Shown: one piece after another, positions 1 through 11,014 of the stretch
Position numbering within the stretch: the first letter of the stretch is position 1
How the letters are laid out: each line of letters starts with the position of its first letter
Source: Nephrocerus scutellatus
Taxonomy: Eukaryota > Arthropoda > Insecta > Diptera > Pipunculidae
Direction: 5' to 3'
Length of the DNA stretch: 64,000 nt
Assembly (NCBI GenBank): GCA_947095585.1
Contig: OX352763.1
Span: 49,556,481 to 49,620,480, forward strand
Translations under genes and position numbers: made by a program
Notes under the pieces: generated by a model
Told to the model about the DNA's origin: nothing
Seen by the model: only the letters and a program-made list of their open reading frames with translations
Databases searched by the model: none

Positions 1-3000
1 AAATACCAGACCCTATTGGCTAGATACCAGAATTTCAATAGGAACAAATCTTATAGTCGCATATTAGTTCTACATTCCGAGTTTCATACGAATCCCTTGA
101 GAAATGGCTTGGTTCCCAAAATTCCAGACCCTATTGGCCAGATCCCAGAATTTCCATAGGAACAAATGATATAGTCGCATATTAGTCCTACATTCCGAGT
201 TTCATACGAAACCCTTGAGAAATGGCTTGGTTCCAAAAATTCCAGACCCAGATCCCAGAATTTCCATAGGAACAAATCTTTTAGTCGCATATTAGTCCTA
301 CATTCCGAGTTTCATACGAATCACTTGAGAAATGGCTTGGTTCCCAAAACTCCAGACCCTATTAGCCAGATCCCAGAATTTCCATAGGAACAAATGTTAT
401 AGTCGCATATTAGTCTTACATTCTGAGTTTCATACGAATCCCTTGAGAAATGGCTTGGTTCAAAAATTCCAGATCCCAGAATTTCCATAGGAACAAATCT
501 TATAGTCGCATATTAGTCCTACATTCCGAGTTTCATACGAAACCCTTGAGAAATGGCTTGGTTCCCCAAATACCAGACTCTATTGGCTAGATACCAGAAT
601 TTCAATAGGAACAAATCTTATAGTCGCATATTAGTTCTACATTCCGAGTTTCATACGAATCCCTTGAGAAATGGCTTGGTTCCCAAAATTCCAGACCCTA
701 TTGGCTAGATACCAGAATTTCAATAGGAACAAATCTTATAGTCGCATATTAGTTCTACATTCCGAGTTTCATACGAATCCCTTGAGAAATGGCTTGGTTC
801 CCAAAATTCCAGACCCTATTGGCCAGATCCCAGAATTTCCATAGGAACAAATGTTATAGTCGCATATTAGTCTTACATTCTGAGTTTCATACGAATCCTT
901 TTAGAAATGGCTTGGTTCAAAAATTCCAGATCCCAGAATTTCCATAGGAGCAAATCTTATAGTCGCATATTAGTCCTACATTCCGAGTTTCATACGAAAC
1001 CCTTGAGATATGGCTTGGTTCCCAAAATTCCAGACCCTATTGGCTAGATCCCAGAATTTCAATAGGAACAAATCTTATAGTCGCATATTAGTTCTACATT
1101 CCGAGTTTCATACGAATCCCTTGAGAAATGGCTTGGTTCCCAAAATTCCAGACCCTATTGGCCAGATCCCAGAATTTCCATAGGAACAAATGATATAGTC
1201 GCATATTAGTCCTACATTCCGAGTTTCATACGAAACCCTTGAGATATGGCTTGGTTCCCAAAATTCCAGACCCTATTGGCTAGATCCCAGAATTTCAATA
1301 GGAACAAATCTTATAGTCGCATATTAGTTCTACATTCTGAGTTTCATACGAATCCCTTAAGAAATGGCTTGGTTCCAAAAATTCCAGACCCTATGGCCAG
1401 ATCACAGAATTTCCATAGGAACAAATGTTATAGTCGCATATTAGTCTTACATTCTGAGTTTCATACGAATCCCTTGAGAAATGGCTTGGTTCCAAAAATT
1501 CCAGACCCAGATCCCAGAATTTCCATAGGAACAAATCTTATAGTCGCATATTAGTCCTACATTCCGAGTTTCATACGAATCCCTTGAGAAATGTCTTGGT
1601 TCCAAAAATTCCAGACCCTATTGGCCAGATCCTAAAATTTCAATAGGAACAAATCTTATAGTCGCATATTAGTTCTATATTCCGAGTTTCATACGAATCC
1701 CTTGAGAAATGGCTTGGTTCCCAAAATTCCAGACCCTATTGGCCAGATCCCAGAATTTCCATAGGAACAAATGTTATAGTCGCATATTAGTCCTACATTC
1801 TGAGTTTCATACGAATCACTTGAGAAATGTCTTGGTTCCAAAAATTCCAGACCCTATTGGCCAGATCCTAGAATTTCCATAGGAACAAATCTTATAGTCG
1901 CATATTAGTCCTACACTCCGAGTTTCGTACGAATCCCTTGAGAAATGGCTGGGTTTCCAAAATTCCAGACCCTATTGGCTAGATCCCAGAACTTCCATAG
2001 GAAAAAATCTTATAGTCGCATATTAGTCTTACATTCTGAGTTTCATACGAATCCCTTGAGAAATGGCTTGGTTCCAAAAATTCCAGACCCAGATCCCAGA
2101 ATTTCCATAGGAACAAATCTTATAGTCGCATATTAGTCCTACATTCCGAGTTTCATACGAATCACTTGAGAAATGGCTTGGTTCCCAAAACTCCAGACCC
2201 TATTAGCCAGATCCCAGAATTTCCATAGGAACAAATGTTATAGTCGCATATTAGTCTTACATTCTGAGTTTCATACGAATCCCTTGAGAAATGGCTTGGT
2301 TCAAAAATTCCAGATCCCAGAATTTCCATAGGAACAAATCTTATAGTCGCATATTAGTCCTACATTCCGAGTTTCATACGAAACCCTTGAGAAATGGCTT
2401 GGTTCCCCAAATACCTGACCCTATTGGCTAGATACCAGAATTTCAATAGGAACAAATCTTATAGTCGCATATTAGTTCTACATTCCGAGTTTCATACGAA
2501 TCCCTTGAGAAATGGCTTGGTTCCCAAAATTCCAGACCCTATTGGCCAGATCCCAGAATTTCCATAGGAACAAATGATATTGTCGCATATTAGTCCTACA
2601 TTCCGAGTTTCATACGAAACCCTTGAGAAATGGCTTGGTTCCCCAAATACCAGACCCTATTGGCTAGATACCAGAATTTCAATAGGAACAAATCTTATAG
2701 TCGCATATTAGTTCTACATTCCGAGTTTCATACGAATCCCTTGAGAAATGGCTTGGTTCCCAAAATTCCAGACCCTATTGGCCAGATCCCAGAATTTCCA
2801 TAGGAACAAATGATATAGTCGCATATTAGTCCTACATTCCGAGTTTCATACGAAACCCTTGAGAAATGGCTTGGTTCCAAAAATTCCAGACCCAGATCCC
2901 AGAATTTCCATAGGAACAAATCTTTTAGTCGCATATTAGTCCTACATTCCGAGTTTCATACGAATCACTTGAGAAATGGCTTGGTTCCCAAAATTCCAGA

Positions 3001-6000
3001 CCCTATTGGCCAGATCCCAGAATTTCCATAGGAACAAATGTTATAGTCGCATATTAGTCCTACATTCTGAGTTTCATACGAATCACTTGAGAAATGTCTT
3101 GGTTCCAAAAATTCCAGACCCTATTGGCCAGATCCTAGAATTTCCATAGGAACAAATCTTATAGTCGCATATTAGTCCTACACTCCGAGTTTCGTACGAA
3201 TCCCTTGAGAAATGGCTTGGTTCCCAAAATTCCAGACCCTATTGGCCAGATCCCAGAATTTCCAAAGAAACAAATGATATTGTCGCATATTAGTCCTACA
3301 TTCCGAGTTTCATACGAAACCCTTGAGAAATGGCTTGGTTCCCCAAATACCAGACCCTATTGGCTAGATACCAGAATTTCAATAGGAACAAATCTTATAG
3401 TCGCATATTAGTTCTACATTCCGAGTTTCATACGAATCCCTTGAGAAATGGCTTGGTTCCCAAAATTCCAGACCCTATTGGCTAGATCCCAGAATTTCAA
3501 TAGGAACAAATCTTATAGTCGCATATTAGTTCTACATTCCGAGTTTCATACGAATCCCTTGAGAAATGGCTTGGTTCCCAAAATTCCAGACCCTATTGGC
3601 CAGATCCCAGAATTTCCATAGGAACAAATGATATAGTCGCATATTAGTCCTACATTCCGAGTTTCATACGAAACCCTTGAGATATGGCTTGGTTCCCAAA
3701 ATTCCAGACCCTATTGGCTAGATCCCAGAATTTCAATAGGAACAAATCTTATAGTCGCATATTAGTTCTACATTCTGAGTTTCATACGAATCCCTTAAGA
3801 AATGGCTTGGTTCCAAAAATTCCAGACCCTATGGCCAGATCACAGAATTTCCATAGGAACAAATGTTATAGTCGCATATTAGTCTTACATTCTGAGTTTC
3901 ATACGAATCCCTTGAGAAATGGCTTGGTTCCAAAAATTCCAGACCCAGATCCCAGAATTTCCATAGGAACAAATCTTATAGTCGCATATTAGTCCTACAT
4001 TCCGAGTTTCATACGAATCCCTTGAGAAATGTCTTGGTTCCAAAAATTCCAGACCCTATTGGCCAGATCCTAAAATTTCAATAGGAACAAATCTTATAGT
4101 CGCATATTAGTTCTATATTCCGAGTTTCATACGAATCCCTTGAGAAATGGCTTGGTTCCCAAAATTCCAGACCCTATTGGCCAGATCCCAGAATTTCCAT
4201 AGGAACAAATGTTATAGTCGCATATTAGTCCTACATTCTGAGTTTCATACGAATCACTTGAGAAATGTCTTGGTTCCAAAAATTCCAGACCCTATTGGCC
4301 AGATCCTAGAATTTCCATAGGAACAAATCTTATAGTCGCATATTAGTCCTACACTCCGAGTTTCGTACGAATCCCTTGAGAAATGGCTGGGTTTCCAAAA
4401 TTCCAGACCCTATTGGCTAGATCCCAGAATTTCCATAGGAACAAATCTTATAGTCGCATATTAGTCTTACATTCTGAGTTTCATACGAATCCCTTGAGAA
4501 ATGGCTTGGTTCCAAAAATTCCAGACCCAGATCCCAGAATTTCCATAGGAACAAATCTTATAGTCGCATATTAGTCCTACATTCCGAGTTTCATACGAAT
4601 CACTTGAGAAATGGCTTGGTTCCCAAAACTCCAGACCCTATTAGCCAGATCCCAGAATTTCCATAGGAACAAATGTTATAGTCGCATATTAGTCTTACAT
4701 TCTGAGTTTCATACGAATCCCTTGAGAAATGGCTTGGTTCAAAAATTCCAGATCCCAGAATTTCCATAGGAACAAATCTTATAGTCGCATATTAGTCCTA
4801 CATTCCGAGTTTCATACGAAACCCTTGAGAAATGGCTTGGTTCCCCAAATACCTGACCCTATTGGCTAGATACCAGAATTTCAATAGGAACAAATCTTAT
4901 AGTCGCATATTAGTTCTACATTCCGAGTTTCATACGAATCCCTTGAGAAATGGCTTGGTTCCCAAAATTCCAGACCCTATTGGCCAGATCCCAGAATTTC
5001 CATAGGAACAAATGATATTGTCGCATATTAGTCCTACATTCCGAGTTTCATACGAAACCCTTGAGAAATGGCTTGGTTCCCCAAATACCAGACCCTATTG
5101 GCTAGATACCAGAATTTCAATAGGAACAAATCTTATAGTCGCATATTAGTTCTACATTCCGAGTTTCATACGAATCCCTTGAGAAATGGCTTGGTTCCCA
5201 AAATTCCAGACCCTATTGGCCAGATCCCAGAATTTCCATAGGAACAAATGATATAGTCGCATATTAGTCCTACATTCCGAGTTTCATACGAAACCCTTGA
5301 GAAATGGCTTGGTTCCAAAAATTCCAGACCCAGATCCCAGAATTTCCATAGGAACAAATCTTTTAGTCGCATATTAGTCCTACATTCCGAGTTTCATACG
5401 AATCACTTGAGAAATGGCTTGGTTCCCAAAACTCCAGACCCTATTAGCCAGATCCCAGAATTTCCATAGGAACAAATGTTATAGTCGCATATTAGTCTTA
5501 CATTCTGAGTTTCATACGAATCCCTTGAGAAATGGCTTGGTTCAAAAATTCCAGATCCCAGAATTTCCATAGGAACAAATCTTATAGTCGCATATTAGTC
5601 CTACATTCCGAGTTTCATACGAAACCCTTGAGAAATGGCTTGGTTCCCCAAATACCAGACTCTATTGGCTAGATACCAGAATTTCAATAGGAACAAATCT
5701 TATAGTCGCATATTAGTTCTACATTCCGAGTTTCATACGAATCCCTTGAGAAATGGCTTGGTTCCCAAAATTCCAGACCCTATTGGCTAGATACCAGAAT
5801 TTCAATAGGAACAAATCTTATAGTCGCATATTAGTTCTACATTCCGAGTTTCATACGAATCCCTTGAGAAATGGCTTGGTTCCCAAAATTCCAGACCCTA
5901 TTGGCCAGATCCCAGAATTTCCATAGGAACAAATGTTATAGTCGCATATTAGTCTTACATTCTGAGTTTCATACGAATCCTTTTAGAAATGGCTTGGTTC

Positions 6001-6878
6001 AAAAATTCCAGATCCCAGAATTTCCATAGGAGCAAATCTTATAGTCGCATATTAGTCCTACATTCCGAGTTTCATACGAAACCCTTGAGAAATGGCTTGG
6101 TTCCCAAAACTCCAGACCCTATTGGCTAGATCCCAGAATTTCAATAGGAACAAATCTTATAGTCGCATATTAGTTCTACATTCCGAGTTTCATACGAATC
6201 CCTTGAGAAATGGCTTGGTTCCCAAAATTCCAGACCCTATTGGCCAGATCCCAGAATTTCCATAGGAACAAATGATATAGTCGCATATTAGTCCTACATT
6301 CCGAGTTTCATACGAAACCCTTGAGATATGGCTTGGTTCCCAAAATTCCAGACCCTATTGGCTAGATCCCAGAATTTCAATAGGAACAAATCTTATAGTC
6401 GCATATTAGTTCTACATTCCGAGTTTCATACGAATCCCTTGAGAAATGGCTTGGTTTCCAAAATTCCAGACCCTATTGGCTAGATCCCAGAATTTCAATA
6501 GGAACAAATCTTATAGTCGCATATTAGTCTTAAATTCTGAGTTTCATACGAATCCCTTGAGAAATGGCTTGGTTCCAAAAATTCCAGACCCAGATCCAAG
6601 AATTTCCATAGGAACAAATCTTATAGTCGCATATTAGTCCTACATTCCGAGTTTCATACGAAACCCTTGAGAAATGGCTTGGTTCCCAAAATTCCAGACC
6701 CAGATCCAAGAATTTCCATAGGAACAAATCTTATAGTCGCATATTAGTCCTACATTCCGAGTTTCGTACGAATCCCTTGAGAAATGGCTTGGTTTCCAAA
6801 ATTCCAGACCCTATTGGCTATATCCCAGAATTTCCATAGGAACAAATCTTATAGTCGCATATTAGTCCTACGATTCCT
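1..6878. repeat. Satellite array, ~118-bp monomer, subfamily I
   Basis: Head-to-tail copies of a monomer recognisable by GGCTTGGTTCCCAAAATTCC, CATAGGAACAAATCTTATAG and GAGTTTCATACGAATCCC. Successive AAATGG starts at 102 and 220 give a 118-bp period. Shorter monomers lack 8 or 14 bases around the paired CCAGACCC/CCAGATCC words. This subfamily is marked by TTCAATAGGAAC, GATATAGTCGC and CCCCAAATACCAGAC variants. Many monomers stay open in a frame on both strands and give 60-100-residue ORFs; these are products of periodicity, not genes. The array ends near 6871-6878 with a few unassigned bases before env sequence begins at 6885. Confidence 0.97.
1000..5880. repeat. Two tandem copies of a 2,438-bp satellite higher-order repeat
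   Basis: Distinctive monomer variants recur 2,438 bp apart: the variant at 1246 recurs at 3684, the one at 1945 at 4383, and the one at 2728 at 5166. About 21 diverged monomers were therefore duplicated as one block. The edges are approximate. The first ~1 kb of the window matches about 5,080 bp downstream instead, so it belongs to a partial copy of the same higher-order unit. Confidence 0.85.
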
Positions 6879-6884
6879 CCTATT

Positions 6885-6957
6885 ATTCAAAATGAATTCC
6901 ACTATATCCAATTCAAAATGAACTACGTTATAGTAAACTTTGATAAAAACACTTCTA
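6885..6957 (+). pseudogene. env fragment left of the mariner insertion (unit A)
   Basis: Matches unit B from about 24489 to 24553, reading in the frame that contains NYVIVNFDKNTS. It is preceded by satellite and about seven unassigned bases, and cut at TA 6956-6957 by the mariner. The env reading resumes at 8260. Confidence 0.85.
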
Positions 6958-6985
6958 AAGGGTCCGCCAAATAACTTTTTTTTTT
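6958..6985. repeat. Mariner left terminal inverted repeat
   Basis: AAGGGTCCGCCAAATAAC followed by a T run. It pairs with the reverse complement of 8232-8259, with mismatches in the middle (AAATAAC versus ATCTAAAG). The outermost 12 bases match perfectly. Confidence 0.9.
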
Positions 6986-7060
6986 GAAAATGCTATAAAA
7001 AAAAAACTACTGAATATTTTCTCAAATTTCTTATTTTATTTGAAAGTACAATCCTTGCGG

Positions 7061-8146
7061 TTAACAACGGAAAATAATTTCATTCAAATGGCTGCCTCGG
7101 CTGGCCATGCAGTAACCTACACGATCGGTCCAATTTTTAAGCACATTATCGATTGTGTGCAGCTGTATTTCACCAATGGCTTCACGAATATTGTCCTTTA
7201 AAGCGTCAATTGTCTCTGGCTTGTCGGCGTAACACTTATCTTTTAGGGCACCCCACAAATAATAGTCCAACGGTGTCAAATCGCAGCTCCGAGGTGGCCA
7301 AACGACATCAGCTCTGCGGCTGATAATGCGATCTTCAAAAATAGGGCGCAAAACATCGAGTGTAGCTTCGGCTGTGTGGCAAGTAGCGCCGTCCTGTTGA
7401 AACCAAATGTTGCCAATATCCTCCTCTTCAATTTTTGTGAACAAAAATTCGTTCAACATGGCCCGATAACGATCGCCATTGACTGTAACGGCCACTCCTT
7501 GCTCATTTTCGAAGAAAAATGGCCCAATTATGCCTCTGGACCAAAATCCGCACCAAACAGTGACTCGTTTTGGGTGTACCGGCTTTTCAATGTATGCGTG
7601 CGGGTTTTCTGTGCCCCAAATGCGACAATTTTGCTCGTTTACATACCCGCCAAGATCAAAATGAGCTTCATCCGAAAAGATGATTTTTTTGGCAAAATCG
7701 GCATCTTCTGTAAGTCGATCGCAGGCCCACTCAGCGAAGCGAAAACGCATTGGATGGTCGGTCGGCTTCAACTCCTGAACCAATTGGACTTTGTATGGCG
7801 TCATACCAAGGTCTTTATGCAAAATTCGTCTCAATGATGTCTCCGAAATGTTCAATTGTTGAGAACGACGGTGAATTGATGTTGATGGCGCTTCACGCAC
7901 ACTTTCTGCCGCAGCATCAATATTCTCGGGTGTACGCACTGTTTTTGGCTTTTCACGCTTTGGTTTATCGATGAGGATGCCAGTTTCTTTCACTTTTTTC
8001 ACAAGATAACGAACATACGGAGCTGACGGTGCTTCTGTTCTTCCAAAATCCGTACGCAATTTTCGCACACATTCTGCAACATTACCATGATTTTCAAAGT
8101 AATGTCGCAATATTTCCCAGCATTGTTCAAGCGTATACACAACCAT
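7061..8146 (-). CDS. Mariner-like transposase, 361 aa, apparently intact
   Basis: Catalyses cut-and-paste transposition at TA targets by binding the inverted repeats. Residues ~1-120 form the paired helix-turn-helix DNA-binding region. The catalytic domain follows, with Asp159 in FSDEAHF, Asp252 in FQQDGATCH and Asp289 in WPPRSCDLTPLD. There are 36 residues between the second and third Asp, not the 34 of classical mariner, so it belongs to one of the longer-spaced insect groups. I cannot place it further. SCDL at the third Asp departs from the usual SPDL. The frame is open from ATG to stop at a normal length, between well-matched inverted repeats, so the enzyme could be active. It is the only full-length, undamaged transposable-element gene in the window. 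Confidence 0.93.
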   Translation of the reverse strand: MVVYTLEQCWEILRHYFENHGNVAECVRKLRTDFGRTEAPSAPYVRYLVKKVKETGILIDKPKREKPKTVRTPENIDAAAESVREAPSTSIHRRSQQLNISETSLRRILHKDLGMTPYKVQLVQELKPTDHPMRFRFAEWACDRLTEDADFAKKIIFSDEAHFDLGGYVNEQNCRIWGTENPHAYIEKPVHPKRVTVWCGFWSRGIIGPFFFENEQGVAVTVNGDRYRAMLNEFLFTKIEEEDIGNIWFQQDGATCHTAEATLDVLRPIFEDRIISRRADVVWPPRSCDLTPLDYYLWGALKDKCYADKPETIDALKDNIREAIGEIQLHTIDNVLKNWTDRVGYCMASRGSHLNEIIFRC

Positions 8147-8231
8147 ATTCGTTCAGCGGAAGGATACAACTAATTATCTGTCAAATCAAACATGAGCTAA
8201 GTGTTACCATTCACGAAATAAGCACTAGTTG

Positions 8232-8259
8232 AAAAAAAAACTTTAGATGGCGGACCCTT
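8232..8259. repeat. Mariner right terminal inverted repeat
   Basis: Ends TGGCGGACCCTT, the exact inverse of the first 12 bases at 6958, then an A run opposite the T run of the left end. The next two bases are the TA target duplication. Confidence 0.9.
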
Positions 8260-8261
8260 TA

Positions 8262-9068
8262 TGATCTCACAATCGAAGAAATCAACCAATGCACTGCACA
8301 AACTGACTCCCTGTTATGTCCGATTACTCATTCTCTTTATGACTTTAATTCTAATCAATATAATTGTGAAATACAATTATTACGAAGAGACGCCCATCCT
8401 TCGGCTTGCCAAGTGAAGCAATCACCTTTATCTGTAGTTTGGATACAGCTCTCTCAACCTGGCAAATGGTTATTGTCCGCTAAAAACGAGTATATCATGG
8501 ACGAGATTTGTGACCAGAAGCTAACAACGCATACATTTTTGGGAGCAGGAATCGTAGAATTCACAGGCAAATGATATTTACGTAGTAAAGATCTGACAAT
8601 ATATGGTCAAACTCTCAGCACTCCTTTAAGGAATTCTTTCATTCCGATGATAAATTTAACTCTTTTGAAATCTAAAACTAGCACAACTTCTACAAACGTA
8701 ACCCCTATTAAATTGCTTAAGTACAATGAAAACAATAATCTGGCAGAACTTTCTTACCAAGTAGATTTCTTAAAGAAAGAGGAAGGAAAAGGTTTGCAAA
8801 ATTTATATAAGCATGATGCTCATCATTATACAGTAATATATAGTTTGGCTTTAGTGACGTGCATAATCCTGTTGTATATTTATAAATACCATTCTTAATT
8901 GAAAACCATTGTAACAGAATTAAGACAGCACCAACAGAGAATGAAAACAAACCAAAATCCAATGAAGAAGTTATCGATGGAGTTTCTGTTGATCAATTAA
9001 TTGTACTAGAACTAGATAATAACAACGCTAACCCAAACCCAAGCCCAAGATTCACATTGTCATCATAA
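8262..9068 (+). pseudogene. env C-terminal region, unit A
   Basis: The frame reading DLTIEEINQC continues through a Cys-rich ectodomain and FLGAGIVEFTGK, then meets a TGA that unit C reads as Cys. The anchor YTVIYSLALVTCIILLYIY lies near 8830-8880 and is followed by KYHS and a stop at 8896-8898. A second frame beyond it (ENENKPKSNEEVIDG to FTLSS, stop 9066-9068) looks like the original cytoplasmic tail after a one-base shift. A hydrophobic stretch in another frame of 8300-8415 is a shadow. Env of errantiviruses is the fusion glycoprotein; this copy cannot make it. Confidence 0.8.
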
Positions 9069-9498
9069 AAAAAAAAAAAAAAAATATATATAATTTAAAG
9101 AAGAAAAAAAAAATTATTAATGTTTAAAATAATTTTTAGAATATGGAATAGAATCCTAAAAATCAATTAAAATAAGGAATGTCAATCAATTTCTAGAAAT
9201 ACAGAATAGAATCATAAAATCAATTAAAATAAGGAAATTATTAATGTTTAAAATAAATTTTTAGAAATATAGAATAAAATCATTAAAATCAATTAAAATA
9301 AGATTTATTTTAAGAATAGAATCATAAAATCAAGAGAAAAATTAGACTACTCTACTGTTTTTTATGAATATGAATATATACACAAGAAAGAAAAAAAGAA
9401 AAACAATATATATAATTTCTAAATAAATAATGTACAGTAAAATTTGGCTTTTCAACAATTATGTCTAGAAAATTCCAACCGTGGAATTTCCTTCTTCT
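9069..9498 (+). other. Retrotransposon 3' UTR with degenerate AT-rich repeats (unit A)
   Basis: Starts with an A run directly after the env tail stop, then holds three to four diverged copies of a unit built on AGAATAGAATCATAAAATC and AATTAAAATAAGG (about 9138-9340). I see no coding potential. The copy before the second LTR (25365-25796) is nearly the same apart from A-run length. Confidence 0.75.
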
Positions 9499-9511
9499 AA
9501 GAGGGGTGGGA
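9499..9511 (+). promoter_or_regulatory. Polypurine tract before the LTR (unit A)
   Basis: AAGAGGGGTGGGA lies immediately before the LTR start TGTAGTG. This is the expected plus-strand primer site for reverse transcription. Confidence 0.8.
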
Positions 9512-10262
9512 TGTAGTGATCGCACTACATGTCGCCTCATCAAACCAACTCTCCTAAATATGATTTTCTTTCCCACGACGTCAAATGCGACATAATACCA
9601 AAAGTACGCCTCATCATCAAACCAACTCTCCTAAATATGATCTTCTTTCCCACGACGTCAAATGCGACACAATACCGAAAGTACGCCAAGTACGTTGCAG
9701 CGCTCACTTTTCATGTCGAACATAAATATTTCATGTTCATGAGCTCGTCACCCGATATCCGCTTCAGCTATAACATTCAATAGCGTTCAATGCTGTGTAT
9801 ATACAACACTGCAGCTATAATAAAATGCGATCGCTCTGCATTCAATGCTGTGTATATACAACACTGCAGCTATAACGAATAGCAATACGCTTTCCCAATT
9901 GTTCCATACCGAATGCAATACTATACGGCGGCGGATACACACGAAGTCCAAAGTCAAGTACAATTATGAATTGTAGGTATACAGAACAAGGGTGAATGGA
10001 CATTGTCAACGGCATTAGCTGGGTGTATGAACTATATCCAGAGCCATTGACGAATTTTATGCTGATGCATTAGTATTGTGTAATAATTTACCGACTTAAC
10101 TGTTTAACCCAAAATTATTGGGCAATAATTTAATTGCTTACGCAGTTAATAGTGCATCTGGAGCATTAATTATTTGATTTATCGATATTGGTAAATATTG
10201 TTGATGAGTGCATTTCCGTGAACTGCGTTTGGTTTGGGACAAAGATCGTTTGGATTTGAGCA

Positions 10263-10270
10263 TATAAAAG
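10263..10270 (+). promoter_or_regulatory. LTR TATA box and start region
   Basis: TATAAAAG, followed about 33 bases later by TCAGAGTT, which resembles an insect initiator. This places U3/R near 10296. The same elements lie at 26561 in the second LTR. Confidence 0.75.
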
Positions 10271-10508
10271 GGGAGTAAAATCTAGTTGAAAAGTCAGAGT
10301 TAATTCGAAGTTTAACCTAGGAAGTAATTCTAGTAGAGGTCGCAGCCAAGCTTAAGACAGCGGACCTCCCTAGGATTGTAAAATTATTAAATTATTAAAA
10401 ACTTACCAAATTATCTAGTAGAGGTCGCAGCCAAGCTCAAAACAGCGAGCCTCTCTGGTAATATATAACCAAAATAAAATAAAATACCTAATTGTTTGTA
10501 AAATACAA

Positions 10509-10514
10509 AATAAA
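10509..10514 (+). terminator. LTR polyadenylation signal
   Basis: AATAAA about 90 bases before the LTR end, downstream of the predicted start, as needed for 3' processing in the R region. Repeated at 26807 in the second LTR. Confidence 0.6.
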
Positions 10515-10602
10515 CGTTTTATTTAAAATTAATTCTCCGCCCAAGTAACTCTTCCCTTAGTCAAATAAGGAAGCACGGTTACTACCTCCGGCATTAAAAC
10601 AT

Positions 10603-10620
10603 TGGTGGCAGCGGTGGGAT
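10603..10620 (+). promoter_or_regulatory. Primer binding site, tRNA-Leu-like (unit A)
   Basis: TGGTGGCAGCGGTGGGAT starts one base after the LTR end. The pattern TGGTG.CAG..GTGGGAT resembles the complement of tRNA-Leu 3' ends. The tRNA identity is inferred; the position is secure. Confidence 0.7.
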
Positions 10621-10704
10621 CTACAAAAGATCTCCTACTAAAGAAAAATAAGCCAAAACAGAAGACCGTTCTTCTGATGCGTGCTGGGGCTATACACCAG
10701 TAGA

Positions 10705-10757
10705 GTAAGAAAAGTGAAATAAGTGAAGTGAATTAGAAAGTCCCGAAAACAGTAAGA
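10705..10757 (+). promoter_or_regulatory. Candidate splice donors in the leader (unit A)
   Basis: Two consensus donors lie in the untranslated leader: AGA^GTAAGA with GT at 10705 and ACA^GTAAGA with GT at 10752. Either could feed the acceptors before env and, in unit D, before the FHA ORF. The leader of unit C has the same sites (GT at 27003), and unit B has one at 16370. Splicing itself is inferred. Confidence 0.5.
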
Positions 10758-10759
10758 CC

Positions 10760-11014
10760 TTGCCAGCTTTAGAGCGTAGGCATTTGGCTAACATTCGGGC
10801 AGTGAAAAAAGCTGTAACTGCAACTTTAGGGCGCCAAAACAACAGTAAGCAGCAGATTAACAACAGCAAGCAGCAGATTAACTCCCAGCTACAACAACAG
10901 CAGCAGCAAGCAGAAAAAATTCAGCAGCAACAGCAACAACACTCGCGACAAAATCAACAGCAGCAGAACCATCGAAACGTACAACAGCAGCAAGTAAAAC
11001 CAACAAAAATTAAG
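10760..11014 (+). pseudogene. Gln-rich ORF preceding gag (unit A)
   Basis: Open frame of low complexity: a basic start (LERRHLANIRAVKKAV), then Gln-rich runs, ending QVKPTKIK. No ATG exists in this frame before or within the stretch; the open frame starts after a TGA and reads through TTG at 10760. The last codon, AAG, is followed by GTAGAA, a plausible donor. Joining to an acceptor at 11292 would keep the frame and fuse this region to gag. It may be a basic N-terminal Gag extension or a leader ORF; the function is unknown. The CAG/CAA tract is also the site where a foreign insert sits in unit B. Confidence 0.4.

Larger units (their letters stand above)
6958..8259 (-). mobile_element. Mariner-like (Tc1/mariner superfamily) DNA transposon, 1,302 bp, full length
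   Basis: Both ends start AAGGGTCCGCCA when read inward, followed by imperfectly matched T-rich sequence, giving terminal inverted repeats of about 28 bp. The element is flanked by TA on both sides (6956-6957 and 8260-8261). The empty site is visible in unit B (near 24551-24561) and unit C as CTTCTATGATC, which proves the exact borders and the TA target duplication. Length and layout are normal for the superfamily. It carries one uninterrupted transposase gene on the minus strand. Because units B and C lack it, insertion came after the retrotransposon units were duplicated, unless it excised precisely elsewhere. Confidence 0.96.
9512..10601 (+). repeat. LTR, 1,090 bp (unit A)
   Basis: Bounded by the polypurine tract on the left and the primer binding site on the right, starting TG and ending CA. 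The first 18 bases form an inverted repeat, TGTAGTG-ATCG-CACTACA. It holds a TATA box (10263), an initiator-like TCAGAG about 33 bases on, and AATAAA at 10509. Three internal duplications are visible: period ~77 bp (9539-9690), period 55 bp (9786-9875) and period 85 bp (10329 and 10414). It is almost identical to the LTR at 25810-26899; reading them side by side I noticed only two differences (near 9934 and 10447). It is the only LTR of unit A. Confidence 0.9.

Noticed and set aside
84..6727. Many 60-100-residue ORFs on both strands in the satellite
   Set aside because: They recur with the repeat period, overlap on both strands and change ends with each monomer variant. They are side effects of tandem repetition and have no gene-like start context.
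1..6878. CENP-B-box-like word in the satellite (TTCGTATGAAACTCGG on the minus strand)
   Set aside because: The spacing between the TTCG, A and CGG elements differs from the box by two bases, and flies are not known to rely on a CENP-B box. It is probably chance.
7376..8232. Plus-strand ORFs across the mariner
   Set aside because: They are antisense shadows of the minus-strand transposase, which accounts for the conserved motifs.
8300..8415. Hydrophobic small ORF (LLILFMTLILIKIIV) as a membrane protein
   Set aside because: The same bases in another frame encode the Cys-rich env ectodomain (NQCTAPTDSLLCPITH type, seen in B). The hydrophobic frame is a shadow.
9066..9085. A run after env as a poly(A) tail of a retrotransposed RNA
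   Set aside because: It lies inside the element, followed by 3' UTR repeats, polypurine tract and LTR, and recurs in the same place in unit B. It is part of the 3' UTR.
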